From assembly GCA_019112875.1 (NCBI GenBank), contig DXIO01000116.1, positions 1 to 36,753 on the forward strand: a stretch of DNA of 36,753 bases, read 5' to 3'. The position numbers and the translations under genes were made by a program. The notes beneath the pieces are model-generated. The model was not told the DNA's origin. It saw nothing but the letters and a program-made list of their open reading frames with translations, and did no database searches. Below are positions 1-8,431 of the stretch, piece by piece. Within the stretch, counting starts at the first letter, position 1. Each line of letters begins with the position of its first letter. The stretch is from Candidatus Aquabacterium excrementipullorum. Lineage in GTDB: Bacteria > Pseudomonadota > Gammaproteobacteria > Burkholderiales > Burkholderiaceae_C.

Positions 1-525
1 GCAGCCGGCGGCCAGGGCCGGGCCGACCTTGCGCGTGATCATGGCCGCGGGGAAATTCCACGGCGTGATGGCCGCGCACACGCCCACGGGCTGGCGCAGC
101 ACGGCGATGCGCTTGTCGGCCTGCGGGTGGGCCAGCACCTCGCCGGACACGCGCTTGGCCTCTTCGGCGAACCACTCGATGAAGCTGGCGGCGTAGATCA
201 CCTCGCCCTTGGCTTCGGCCAGGGGCTTGCCCTGCTCGCGGGTCATGATCATGGCCAGGTCGTCGGCGTGCTGCACCATCAGCTCGAACCAGCGGCGCAG
301 CGGCGCGGCGCGCTCCTTGCCCGAGAGCTTGGCCCAAGCCTTCTGGCCGGCTTCGGCGGTGCGGATGGCGCGTTCGGTCTCGGCCGCGCCCAGGTCGGGC
401 ACGGAGGCGAGGCGCTCGCCGGTGGCGGGATCGAGCACATCGAAGGTGGCGCCCGCGTCGGCGGCCACCCATTGGCCATCCAGGAATGCATGCTGCTTGA
501 GCAGCGAGGAATCTGCGAGTTTCAT
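1..525 (-). CDS. gabD: NAD(P)-dependent succinate-semialdehyde dehydrogenase (GabD-like), 3' part outside window
   Basis: The first 175 residues of an aldehyde dehydrogenase are visible; the rest, with the catalytic Glu and Cys, lies beyond the left edge. The start MKLADSSLL and the segments DGQWV, REQGKPLAEA and ITPWNFPAAMITRK are typical of the GabD branch, which oxidises succinate semialdehyde to succinate in the cytoplasm. The PWNFP loop (about residue 157 on) belongs to the cofactor-binding domain. The gene is divergent from the IclR-family regulator, and the 176-bp gap carries a palindrome that probably controls one or both. Assignment to the ALDH superfamily is certain. The exact substrate is inference, since related dehydrogenases for glutarate semialdehyde or other semialdehydes share this N-terminus. 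Confidence 0.85.
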   Translation of the reverse strand, partial: MKLADSSLLKQHAFLDGQWVAADAGATFDVLDPATGERLASVPDLGAAETERAIRTAEAGQKAWAKLSGKERAAPLRRWFELMVQHADDLAMIMTREQGKPLAEAKGEVIYAASFIEWFAEEAKRVSGEVLAHPQADKRIAVLRQPVGVCAAITPWNFPAAMITRKVGPALAAGC

Positions 526-577
526 GCGGCGTTCAGGAAAGTGCGCGTGCTCGGGTTTCTCCTGACTCGCGCCTGTT

Positions 578-603
578 GTTCAATAGGTTGAACCGTGTTC
601 AAC
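578..603. promoter_or_regulatory. Candidate IclR-type operator (overlapping palindromes)
   Basis: Three half-sites follow one another: GTTCAA (578-583), TTGAAC (588-593) and GTTCAAC (597-603). GTTGAAC-CGT-GTTCAAC (587-603) is a perfect 7-bp inverted repeat with a 3-bp spacer, and GTTCAA-TAGG-TTGAAC (578-593) a perfect 6-bp one. It lies between the divergent gabD-like and IclR-family genes. Some IclR-family regulators of aromatic catabolism bind three-half-site operators, so autoregulation and control of the dehydrogenase are likely but inferred. Confidence 0.6.
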
Positions 604-701
604 TAACGGAATGAATCGTAGCCCCCGCATTCGCATGGATCGACTGGGGTTTGCCCCTAGGCTGCGTTCATCGCCTGTCCGCTTCCCTGCGCTTTTCCAC
701 C

Positions 702-1538
702 ATGCCGAAAACACAGCCCCCTGCCAGCGCCGCCGCCGATGAACCGAAGAGCACCTCGCCCGCCGTCGGGCGTGCGGTGCGCATCCTCGATCTGGTGGCG
801 CGCAACGCCCGTCCGCTGTCGCCCGCCGACCTGGCCCGCGAGACCGGCCTGCCCAAGAGCTCGCTGCACGGCCTGTGCGAAACGCTGATCCAGTTGCGCC
901 TGCTGCAGCGCACCGGCAATGGCGCGCTGGCCATGGGCCCGCACGTGATGACCTGGGCCAACGCCTTCCTGGCGCACACCAACATCCTTCAGGAGTTCTA
1001 CGTGGCGTGGCAGGAGAGTGGTCTTTTCACGATGGAGACGATCACGCTGTCGGTGCTCGATGGTCGCGACGTGGTCTACATCGCTTGCCAGAACGGCACC
1101 CGCCCGCTGGACGTGACCTTCCGCAACGGCATGCGCATGCCCGCGCCCTACACGGCCACGGGCAAGGCCATGCTCAGCACCCTGCCCGACGACGAGGTGC
1201 GCATGCTGCTGCTCGATGCGCCCTGGCCGCAGCCGCTCACGCGGCGCAGCGTGCCCAACATCGACGCGCTGATGCCCGAGCTGGCGCATTGCCGTGTCGG
1301 CGGCTTCTCGATCGACGATGCGCAGGTGCGCGACGGCATGCACTGCTTCGGCGCCGCCGTGTTCGATGCGAGCAGCCAGCAGCGCGCGGTGGCGGGGCTG
1401 GCCGTGAGCTTTCTGGAGGTTGATCTGGACCGCCCAGGCAAGGTGGCCGAGATCGGGCGGGACATCCGCGCGCTGGCGGATCAGCTGTCGGCGCGGCTGG
1501 GGGCGCCGGTGCACCCAGAGCGGCGCGCCAGCGCCTGA
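702..1538 (+). CDS. IclR family transcriptional regulator
   Basis: A 278-residue DNA-binding regulator. The N-terminal winged helix-turn-helix spans about residues 22-85 (AVGRAVRILDLV, then LSPADLARETGLPKSSLHGL). The C-terminal IclR effector domain follows, with the typical segment PAPYTATGKAMLS and the late motif GFSIDDAQVRDGMHCFGAAVFD. The ATG at 702 is chosen because family members begin 20-25 residues before the HTH; an in-frame TTG at 651 would add 17 residues that do not look like the family. It is divergent from the gabD-like gene with palindromic sites in between, so it probably controls that gene. The effector is unknown. Confidence 0.9.
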   Translation: MPKTQPPASAAADEPKSTSPAVGRAVRILDLVARNARPLSPADLARETGLPKSSLHGLCETLIQLRLLQRTGNGALAMGPHVMTWANAFLAHTNILQEFYVAWQESGLFTMETITLSVLDGRDVVYIACQNGTRPLDVTFRNGMRMPAPYTATGKAMLSTLPDDEVRMLLLDAPWPQPLTRRSVPNIDALMPELAHCRVGGFSIDDAQVRDGMHCFGAAVFDASSQQRAVAGLAVSFLEVDLDRPGKVAEIGRDIRALADQLSARLGAPVHPERRASA

Positions 1539-1549
1539 TCAACGCGGGG

Positions 1550-3310
1550 TCAGGCCGTCTCGGCCAGCTCGATGCGGTCGCGCCCGCCCGCCTTGGCGCG
1601 GTACATGGCGCGGTCGGCCTGCTTCATCAGCGCATCCAGCTCCAGCCCCTGCGAGGCCGTGTCGACCAGGCCGATGCTGACCGTCATGCGCAGCGGCGGA
1701 TGGCCCGCGCCGACCTCGACCGGCGTGGTGGCCACGGTGTGGCGCAGCCGCTCCGCGAAGCGCAGGCCGTCCTCGCGCTCGCAGTGGCTCAGCAGCACCA
1801 CGAACTCCTCGCCGCCGATGCGCGCCGCGATGTCGCCCTGGCGCATGCTCTGGCGCAGCACCGTGCTGATCGACACCAGCGCGAGGTCGCCCGCGCCATG
1901 CCCCAGGCCATCGTTGATGCGCTTGAAGTGGTCTACGTCCAGCAGCAGCAGGACCAGGCCGAAGCCATGGCGCCGCGCCCGCGCGATCTCGGCCTCGGCC
2001 GCCTCGAAGAAGGCGCGGCGGTTGGGCAAAGCCGTCAGGAAATCGGTGCTGGACTGCACGCGCAGGCGCTCGATCAGCTTGTCGCGCTCGGCTTCCAGAT
2101 CGGCGCGCTGCCGCTGCTGCGCCTGCAGCGCGGCGATGCCATCGAGCACCGCCGAGATCTCATCGCCGGTGTTGGGCACCCGCAGTTCCATGCAGCGGTC
2201 GTGCTTCATCGCGTCCAGCGCCTGGGCCGCGTGGGTCAGGGGCCGGATCACGCGGCGGTGCAGCAGGATCAGGCCCCACGCGATCAGAGCGATGTTCAGG
2301 CCAGTCATGGTCAGCATCACGGCCATGGTGCGGTACTGCTCGCTGCGCAGCGCCTGGCCGCGCGCCAGGGATTCGTCCAGCAAGGCATTGCGCACATCCA
2401 CGATGGCGCCCATGTCCGGCACGTAGCGGGCAGCGAACTCGGCAGGGCTCAGGCCGTAGTGCCCATCGGTGCGACCGGCTTGCAGCATCTGCTGGATCAG
2501 GCCCTCGGCACGGCCGAAGTAATCGTGCTCCAGGCGCTCATGCGCACGCGCCGCCGCCGGCTGCACACCGCCGATCTGCACCCGCGCAGACAGCAGCGTG
2601 CGCAACTGTTCGATGCGGCCGCGCATGTGCGCAATCGCCATGCGCTCGTCTTCCGAGAGCGGTGTCTGGTGGCTCAAGGCCGGCGTGAACAGCGATCCCA
2701 GCTGCCCCGTGGTCTCGCGCAGCTCGGAGGCCAGCAAGGCCCCGACGGCCGTCGCGCTGACGGCTGGCAAGTTCTGCTGAATCCTGTCCGTGAGCACCAT
2801 GATGACGGGCCGCAGCATGCGCACCAGCGCCACCATGCCGTCCACCGCGCCCTTGATGTCCGCGGCTTCGCGCTGTGACAAAGGCAGCGCAGACAAGGCA
2901 TCCACACGCCCACGGGCCTGACGCAGCGCCACCTGGAAGTTGGCCATCTGCTGCTTGGCGGCCTGACGGCGGGCCGGGTCGGGAATGAAGTCGAAGCCCT
3001 TGGCATAGGCCGCGAAGGCCTGGTCGGTGCGCTCACGGGCCTGGGCCAGCGCCTCGCGCAAGGCCTCGCTGGATTGGGCATCGGCGCCCAGCACCCCGTT
3101 GGCCGGACCCCGCTCACGCGAGGTCATCTCGACGGCCGCCAGCCCCAGCCGAAGCTGCTTGATCATGGCCACCGCGACCTCCGTGCGCCGCACCTCGCGC
3201 CAGTCGACGAAGCTCAGGCGCAGCAGCACCAGCAAGGCCATGATGGACAAGGCGGCTGAAATCAACCAGAACCACCCCGCCAGAGACACGGACCGTCGCT
3301 TGAAGATCAT
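1550..3310 (-). CDS. Membrane-bound diguanylate cyclase (GGDEF domain)
   Basis: A 586-residue predicted inner-membrane enzyme making cyclic di-GMP from two GTP. Order: TM helix 1 (about 12-33), a long, probably periplasmic helical sensor region (about 35-325), TM helix 2 (about 328-350), a HAMP-like linker (351-405), then a GGDEF domain (about 415-580). The active-site signature is GGEEF at 499-503. An inhibitory I-site RxxD (RQGD, 490-493) lies five residues before it, so product inhibition is expected. LDVDHFKRINDGLGH carries the metal/GTP-binding positions. No EAL domain is present. The start at 3310 is chosen just before the first TM helix; an ATG at 3377 is possible. The gene lies 101 bp behind the LysR gene on the same strand. 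The signal sensed is unknown. Confidence 0.88.
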   Translation of the reverse strand: MIFKRRSVSLAGWFWLISAALSIMALLVLLRLSFVDWREVRRTEVAVAMIKQLRLGLAAVEMTSRERGPANGVLGADAQSSEALREALAQARERTDQAFAAYAKGFDFIPDPARRQAAKQQMANFQVALRQARGRVDALSALPLSQREAADIKGAVDGMVALVRMLRPVIMVLTDRIQQNLPAVSATAVGALLASELRETTGQLGSLFTPALSHQTPLSEDERMAIAHMRGRIEQLRTLLSARVQIGGVQPAAARAHERLEHDYFGRAEGLIQQMLQAGRTDGHYGLSPAEFAARYVPDMGAIVDVRNALLDESLARGQALRSEQYRTMAVMLTMTGLNIALIAWGLILLHRRVIRPLTHAAQALDAMKHDRCMELRVPNTGDEISAVLDGIAALQAQQRQRADLEAERDKLIERLRVQSSTDFLTALPNRRAFFEAAEAEIARARRHGFGLVLLLLDVDHFKRINDGLGHGAGDLALVSISTVLRQSMRQGDIAARIGGEEFVVLLSHCEREDGLRFAERLRHTVATTPVEVGAGHPPLRMTVSIGLVDTASQGLELDALMKQADRAMYRAKAGGRDRIELAETA

Positions 3311-3411
3311 CTTGCTACTGCGGTTGACAGGCACTGCGCCCCGGCCACGCGCCACCACCCGGGCCCCGGTGAACATCCTCACCAGGATGCGGTACAGCCC
3401 GTCATTCTCTC

Positions 3412-4326
3412 TCACGCTCCCGGGTCCAGGGACACCAGGTGCGCCGACGCGCGGTGCAGATGCGTGAGGAACTTGCGCACCATGGGCTTGAGCATGGCCT
3501 CGCTGCGGACCATGGCCGCCACCTCCAGCACCAGCGGGCCCTCCTTGATCGGCACGACGCTCAGGTACGGCTTGGCCGCCGGGTGCGAGGCGATGGGCAG
3601 CGGCATCAGGCCCACGCCGTCGCCATTGGCGATCAGCGAGACCAGGCCCAGCGTCGAGTTCACGATGGCACCGGGCGGCGGCGCGGGCAACCCGTGGCTC
3701 TCGAACAACGTGCGCACATAGCCCGTGTGGCCGCTCAGGCTGGTGTAGACCCAGCGCGCATCGGTGAGCTGCTGCAGGCTGGTGGCCCGCGCCTGCGCAT
3801 GGTTGCCCCGCCGCACCACCACGGCCATCTCGATGTGCATCAGCTTCTCGACATGGCATTCGCCGGGGCGCAGGTCCTTCGGGATCGGCCCGACCACCAC
3901 GTCCACGGCCTTTTGATGCAACTGCGCGAGTTGCTCGACGTAAAGTTCCTCGCGCAGCTCCAGCATGATCGAGGGAAACTCCGCACTGAATGTGCGCACC
4001 GCTTCCGGCACCAGCATCAGCAGGGCCAGCGGCACGGCGGCCACGCTGAGCGCCCCCACCATGCGTCCGCCCATCTGCCCGATCTGCTGCGCGGCCTCGT
4101 CCAGTTCGCGCGTCGCGGCCGAGCCCCGCGCATGCAGGATGCGCCCCTGCGCCGTGGGGATCACGCCCGTGGTGGAGCGCTGCAGCAGGGGCGCGCCCAG
4201 TTCGGCTTCCAGCTCGCGGACCATCTTGGTCAGGGCCGGCTGGGACAGCCCCATCTGCTTGGCCGCGCTGCGCAGGCTGCCGGTGTCGATGGCCGCGATC
4301 AGCGCCCTCAAGGCATTGAGTTTCAT
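3412..4326 (-). CDS. LysR family regulator of the gallate-type cluster
   Basis: A 304-residue LysR-type regulator. The N-terminal winged HTH (about 1-60) shows SLRSAAKQMGLSQPALTKMVRELE, and the substrate-binding domain follows (about 90-295). It is divergent from the AAHS transporter, and a T-N11-A palindrome lies 12 bp upstream of its start codon. LysR regulators commonly sit divergent to the operon they activate and respond to a pathway substrate or intermediate. The setting matches that of GalR in Pseudomonas gallate clusters, but sequence alone cannot prove orthology, so no symbol is given. The ring-cleavage genes start beyond the transporter and are the expected targets. Confidence 0.88.
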   Translation of the reverse strand: MKLNALRALIAAIDTGSLRSAAKQMGLSQPALTKMVRELEAELGAPLLQRSTTGVIPTAQGRILHARGSAATRELDEAAQQIGQMGGRMVGALSVAAVPLALLMLVPEAVRTFSAEFPSIMLELREELYVEQLAQLHQKAVDVVVGPIPKDLRPGECHVEKLMHIEMAVVVRRGNHAQARATSLQQLTDARWVYTSLSGHTGYVRTLFESHGLPAPPPGAIVNSTLGLVSLIANGDGVGLMPLPIASHPAAKPYLSVVPIKEGPLVLEVAAMVRSEAMLKPMVRKFLTHLHRASAHLVSLDPGA

Positions 4327-4337
4327 GGTTTTCTACG

Positions 4338-4352
4338 ATAACGGCCGGTTAT
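4338..4352. promoter_or_regulatory. LysR-box candidate (T-N11-A palindrome)
   Basis: ATAAC-GGCCG-GTTAT is a perfect 5-bp inverted repeat with a 5-bp spacer and fits the T-N11-A consensus of LysR-type binding sites. It lies in the 164-bp gap between the LysR gene (start at 4326) and the transporter (start at 4491). Being so close to the LysR start codon, it could serve autorepression as well as activation of the catabolic genes. Confidence 0.6.
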
Positions 4353-4490
4353 TACGGCCTGCAAGTTCGGATCTGTTCGGCCAGGGCACGCCTTCCTAGA
4401 CTTCGCCCCACAAACCAAGCACCACGGCGGCCTCCCCCGACACCAGGCCGCACGCGGACACGAATCCTACGCCCCCCGCTGGAGTGAACA

Positions 4491-5813
4491 GTGAACATGA
4501 ACTCGATTGTGGACGTCAAGCAGTTCATCAACGAACGCCCGATGTCGAGGTACCAGTGGCTGATCCTGGCCATCTGCTTCCTGATCGTCACCGTTGACGG
4601 CATGGACGTGGCCATCATGGGCTTCATCGCCCCGGCCGTGATCAAGGAATGGTCGATCTCCAAGGCCGCCTTCGGCATGGTGATGAGCGCCGCGCCCTTC
4701 GGCCTCGTGATCGGCGCGCTGGTCGCCGGCCCGCTCTCGGACCGCATCGGCCGCAAGAAGGTGCTGGTGGCCTCGGTGATCACCTTCGGCGTGTTCACGC
4801 TGCTGACCTCGCTCACGCAGCACACGCTGGACATGGCCGTGATGCGCCTGCTGGCCGGCGTGGGCCTGGGCGCAGCGATGCCCAATGCATCCACCCTGCT
4901 GACCGAGTACGTGCCCGAGCGCTCGCGCTCCTTCCTGGTGACCATCATGTTCACCGGCTTCAACCTGGGCTCGGCCCTGATCGGCTTCGCGGCCGCCTGG
5001 CTGCTGCCCGAGCACGGCTGGCGCGGCGTGCTGCTGTTCGGCGGTGCCATGCCCCTGCTGATCACGCCGGTCATCATCGCGCTGCTGCCTGAATCGTGCC
5101 GCTTCATGGCCGTCAAGGGCGAGCCGGCGGACAAGATCGCCAAGCAGCTGGGCCGTGTCTCCGGCCAGTCCTTCGAGCAAGGCACGACCTTCGTTTCCAC
5201 CGAGCCGCAGGCCGCTACCAAGACCCCGGTGAAACAGCTGTTCGCCAACAACTTCGCGCTGATGAGCATCAGCCTGTGGGTGACCTACTTCATGGGCCTG
5301 ATGGTGATCTACCTGCTCACCGGCTGGCTGCCCACGCTGTTCAAGGAGAACGGCCTGAGCATCACCGACGCGGCCAACACCACCGCGATGTTCCAGCTCG
5401 GCGGCACCGTGGGCGCCGTGGTGGTGGGCTGGTTCATGGACCGCATGGTGCCCACCCGCGTGATCAGCTTCGCCTACCTGGGCGGCGCGGCCTCCGTGGT
5501 GGCGCTGGGCCTGAGCGGCGCCATCCCCAGCTCCCTGGCGCTGTGGGTCACGCTGGCGGGCTTCTGCATGAGCGGCGCGCAGACCGGCCTGAACGCCTAC
5601 GCTCCCTCGTGCTACCCCACCGCCGCCCGCGCCACCGGCGTGAGCTGGATGCTCGGCATGGGCCGCTTCGGCTCGATCCTGGGCTCGATGGTCGGCGGCG
5701 TGCTGCTGGGCCTGGGCTGGAGCTTCTCCTCGATCCTCACCTTGCTGGCCATCCCCGCCGCGCTGGCCGCGATCGCCATCATCGGCAGCCGCCGCGCCGC
5801 CAGCGCCGCCTGA
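4491..5813 (+). CDS. galT: AAHS-family aromatic acid:H+ symporter, probable gallate transporter
   Basis: A 440-residue major facilitator protein with about 12 membrane segments. The TM1 signature VDGMDVAIMGFIAP and the loop 2-3 motif GPLSDRIGRKKV are characteristic of the aromatic acid:H+ symporter family (PcaK, BenK, GalT). The GTG at 4491 is preferred because GGAG at 4481-4484 is then spaced 6 nt; the ATG two codons later would be spaced 12 nt. It is the first gene of the plus-strand cluster and is followed 68 bp on by the gallate-type dioxygenase, which suggests gallate or a related hydroxybenzoate as substrate. The family is clear; the substrate is inferred from context. Confidence 0.88.
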   Translation: MNMNSIVDVKQFINERPMSRYQWLILAICFLIVTVDGMDVAIMGFIAPAVIKEWSISKAAFGMVMSAAPFGLVIGALVAGPLSDRIGRKKVLVASVITFGVFTLLTSLTQHTLDMAVMRLLAGVGLGAAMPNASTLLTEYVPERSRSFLVTIMFTGFNLGSALIGFAAAWLLPEHGWRGVLLFGGAMPLLITPVIIALLPESCRFMAVKGEPADKIAKQLGRVSGQSFEQGTTFVSTEPQAATKTPVKQLFANNFALMSISLWVTYFMGLMVIYLLTGWLPTLFKENGLSITDAANTTAMFQLGGTVGAVVVGWFMDRMVPTRVISFAYLGGAASVVALGLSGAIPSSLALWVTLAGFCMSGAQTGLNAYAPSCYPTAARATGVSWMLGMGRFGSILGSMVGGVLLGLGWSFSSILTLLAIPAALAAIAIIGSRRAASAA

Positions 5814-5881
5814 TCCCCTGACCACCCAGCCCATGCCGGCACGCGCTGGCAGGGGGCACGCATCCCGAACGAAAGCACACC

Positions 5882-7186
5882 ATGGCCCGCATCATCGGCG
5901 GCATCGCAGCCTCCCACACCCCCACCATCGGCTTCGCGCTCGACAAGCGCAAGCAGGACGACCCGGTGTGGGCGCCCATCTTCCAGGCCTTCCAGCCCAT
6001 CCGCGACTGGCTGGACGCGAAGAAGCCCGATGTGCTGTTCATGATCTACAACGATCACATCACCTCCTTCTTCTTCGACCACTACTCGGCCTTTGCCCTG
6101 GGCATCGGCGAACAGTACGAGGTGGCCGACGAAGGCGGAGGCGCACGCGCCCTGGCGCCTGTGAAAGGCCACTCGGCGCTGGCGCGCCACATCGGCCACT
6201 CGCTGATGGCCGACGAATTCGACATGGCCTTCTTCCAGCGCAAGCCGCTGGACCACGGCTGCTTCTCGCCAATGTCGATGTTCAAGCAGCCCGATGGCAG
6301 CACGGACTGGCCCTCGGCCATCGTGCCGCTGCAGGTGGGCGTGCTGCAGTTCCCGATCCCGTCGGCCCGGCGCTGCTGGAAGCTGGGCCAGGCCCTGCGC
6401 CGCGCGATCGAGAGCTACCCGGAGGACCTGTCCGTGGCCATCGTGGCCACCGGCGGCCTGTCGCACCAGGTGCACGGCGAGCGCGCCGGCTTCAACAACA
6501 CCGAGTGGGACGCGCAGTTCCTGGAACTGCTGGAGCACGACCCCGAGCGCCTGGCCAGCCTGACGCAGGCCGAGTACGCCCACCTGGGCGGCCTGGAAGG
6601 CGCCGAAGTGATCATGTGGCTGATCATGCGCGGCGCCCTGAATGCGCAGGTCAGGAAGGTGCACCAGACCTACTACCTGCCCTCGATGACCGGCATCGCC
6701 ACGGCCATCTACGAGAACCAGGTGTTCACGCCCGTGGCCGGCGAGGTGCAGCGCCACCGGCAGCACATCGGCACGCAGCTCGATGGCGCGGGCAGCCTCG
6801 AAGGCACCTACCCCTTCGACCTGGCCCGCAGCGTCAAGGGCTACGACATCAACAAGTTCCTGCACGACCTGGTGATCCCCGAGCATCGCGCGCGCTTCCT
6901 GGCCGACGAGGACGGCAGCATGCGCGCCGCGGGCTTGAGCGAGCTCGAACGCCAGATGATCCGCGACCGCGACTGGCGCGCCCTGATCCGCTATGGCGCG
7001 ATCTTCTTCGTGCTCGAAAAACTCGCCGCCGTGGTCGGCACCTCCAACCTGCACGTGTACGCCGCGATGCGCGGCCAGTCGCTGGAGGAGTTCCAGAAAA
7101 CCCGCAACGCCCCCGGCGCGCTGTACTCCGTGGCCGGTGGCCAGGTGGACGCAGGCACGTGGGCCGCGCAGGCCAAGCCGCGCTGA
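5882..7186 (+). CDS. galA: Gallate dioxygenase (fused LigB/LigA-type extradiol dioxygenase)
   Basis: A 434-residue enzyme expected to open the ring of gallate next to the hydroxyls, giving 4-oxalomesaconate, with non-haem Fe(II). Residues 1-about 285 match LigB, the catalytic subunit of protocatechuate 4,5-dioxygenase. All key residues align to LigB numbering or within two: H12 (SHTP), H59 (NDH), H195 (GGLSHQ, catalytic base) and E242 (EVIMWLIMRGAL). The C-terminal part (about 310-420; DINKFLHDL, then LHVYAAMRGQSLEEF) is a LigA-like domain fused in. This two-domain build and length are those of GalA and DesB (about 420 residues) rather than the separate LigA+LigB pair, which favours gallate over protocatechuate. 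Hydratase and aldolase genes follow downstream. Confidence 0.92.
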   Translation: MARIIGGIAASHTPTIGFALDKRKQDDPVWAPIFQAFQPIRDWLDAKKPDVLFMIYNDHITSFFFDHYSAFALGIGEQYEVADEGGGARALAPVKGHSALARHIGHSLMADEFDMAFFQRKPLDHGCFSPMSMFKQPDGSTDWPSAIVPLQVGVLQFPIPSARRCWKLGQALRRAIESYPEDLSVAIVATGGLSHQVHGERAGFNNTEWDAQFLELLEHDPERLASLTQAEYAHLGGLEGAEVIMWLIMRGALNAQVRKVHQTYYLPSMTGIATAIYENQVFTPVAGEVQRHRQHIGTQLDGAGSLEGTYPFDLARSVKGYDINKFLHDLVIPEHRARFLADEDGSMRAAGLSELERQMIRDRDWRALIRYGAIFFVLEKLAAVVGTSNLHVYAAMRGQSLEEFQKTRNAPGALYSVAGGQVDAGTWAAQAKPR

Positions 7187-7256
7187 TTCCTCCACAACGA
7201 TCAGCCATCCCACGTCCCTGCCCCACCAAGCCCCCACGCTTAGGAGACACAAGACC

Positions 7257-8384
7257 ATGCAACGCTCCCCGCTGATGTGCGCAGCCGCCCTGTGCTGCCT
7301 GATGGTTCAGGCCGCCCAGGCCCAGTCCTCGTCCGTCACCTTCTACGGCGACATCGACCAGTACTTCAACTACATGAGCAGCAGCTCGGGCGCCAAGATC
7401 AAGTCGCTGCAGGACGGCGCCTTGCTGCGCAGCCGCATCGGCTTTCGCGGCACCGAGGTGGTCGATGGCGGCCTGAGCGTCAAGTTCAACCTGGAATCGG
7501 GCCTGTCGTCCGACTCAGGGTCATCGGCCGACAGCAGCCGCTTCTTCGACCGCCAGGCCTGGGTCAGCCTGGTCTCGCCCACCTACGGCGAACTCAAGCT
7601 GGGCCGCCAGAACACGGCCGTGTTCACGCGCGGCGGCAACGTGGACTTCACGGCCCGCACGCTGGGCTCCATCGTCAACAACTTCGGCGTGCCCGCGCGC
7701 TACGACAACGACGTGTCCTGGGCCTCGCCCGTGTGGAGCGGCTGGCAGGCCGAGCTGCACTTCGCCCCCGGCGAGACCAGCTCGGGCACCACCAGCCAGG
7801 CCGTCTACCAGATCGCGCTGGACTACAGCAACGGCCCCTTCAAGGCCAACTACGCATCGGTGCGCGGCAAGCCGCCCAAGGACGCGGCCGTGAGCAAGAC
7901 GATCAGCTACGACAACGTCAACGCCAACTACGACTACGGTTCGGGCAAGGTGTACGCGGCCTTCGTGCGCAGCAACAACATCACCTCGTCCAGCGCGGGC
8001 AACACGGCCGGCAGCCTGCTGGGCGGCACGGGCACCTTGGTGACGGGCGCGGCCTCGACCGAGGCCGATGCCAAGCGCTTCTACAACGTGTGGCAGCTCT
8101 CGGCCGACTACCGCGTGTCCTCGCAGCTGCGCGTGGGCGGCCTGTGGGGCCAGATCGTCGACACCTCGAACTCGGGCCGTGGTGCCAAGGGCGGCGCGCT
8201 GGGCGCGTTCTACGACTTCTCCAAGCGCACCACGGTGTACGCGCTCACCGAGACGATGAGCAACGACAGCAACGCCGGCTTCCGTCCCTTCGGCTCGGCC
8301 GCGCTCTCGCCCAACTTCACGGGCAGCGACGTCAACGGCCAGAAGATCAGCGGCGCCCAGGTGGGCATCGTGCACAAGTTCTGA
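7257..8384 (+). CDS. Gram-negative porin (outer membrane, family 4)
   Basis: A 375-residue outer-membrane beta-barrel porin. The signal peptide MQRSPLMCAAALCCLMVQAAQA has a probable cleavage after AQA (residue 22). The mature protein starts with SSVTFYGDIDQYFNY, a typical first strand of betaproteobacterial OmpC/Omp32-type porins, carries the segment FFDRQAWVSLVSPTYGELKLGRQ, and ends in HKF with the C-terminal Phe needed for barrel assembly. AGGAGA at 7242-7247 supports this ATG. A porin in this position parallels galP in Pseudomonas gallate clusters, so it probably lets the aromatic acid cross the outer membrane. That specificity is inferred from the neighbours. Confidence 0.9.
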   Translation: MQRSPLMCAAALCCLMVQAAQAQSSSVTFYGDIDQYFNYMSSSSGAKIKSLQDGALLRSRIGFRGTEVVDGGLSVKFNLESGLSSDSGSSADSSRFFDRQAWVSLVSPTYGELKLGRQNTAVFTRGGNVDFTARTLGSIVNNFGVPARYDNDVSWASPVWSGWQAELHFAPGETSSGTTSQAVYQIALDYSNGPFKANYASVRGKPPKDAAVSKTISYDNVNANYDYGSGKVYAAFVRSNNITSSSAGNTAGSLLGGTGTLVTGAASTEADAKRFYNVWQLSADYRVSSQLRVGGLWGQIVDTSNSGRGAKGGALGAFYDFSKRTTVYALTETMSNDSNAGFRPFGSAALSPNFTGSDVNGQKISGAQVGIVHKF

Positions 8385-8431
8385 GCCTGATCGGCCGGCA
8401 TCCACCGCAACGCCCTATCCCCTTCGCCACC

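Noticed and set aside
3311..3859. N-terminal extension of the diguanylate cyclase.
   Set aside because: Most of it overlaps the LysR gene in another frame and is Arg/Gly/Ala-rich shadow sequence; the membrane helix begins right after the ATG at 3310.
4467..5834. A 455-residue minus-strand open frame opposite the transporter.
   Set aside because: The His/Gln/Gly/Ala-rich composition and full overlap with an evident MFS gene mark it as a shadow.
5612..7258. A 548-residue minus-strand open frame opposite the dioxygenase gene.
   Set aside because: It is antisense to galA, whose active-site residues are intact, and its composition is typical of high-GC shadow frames.
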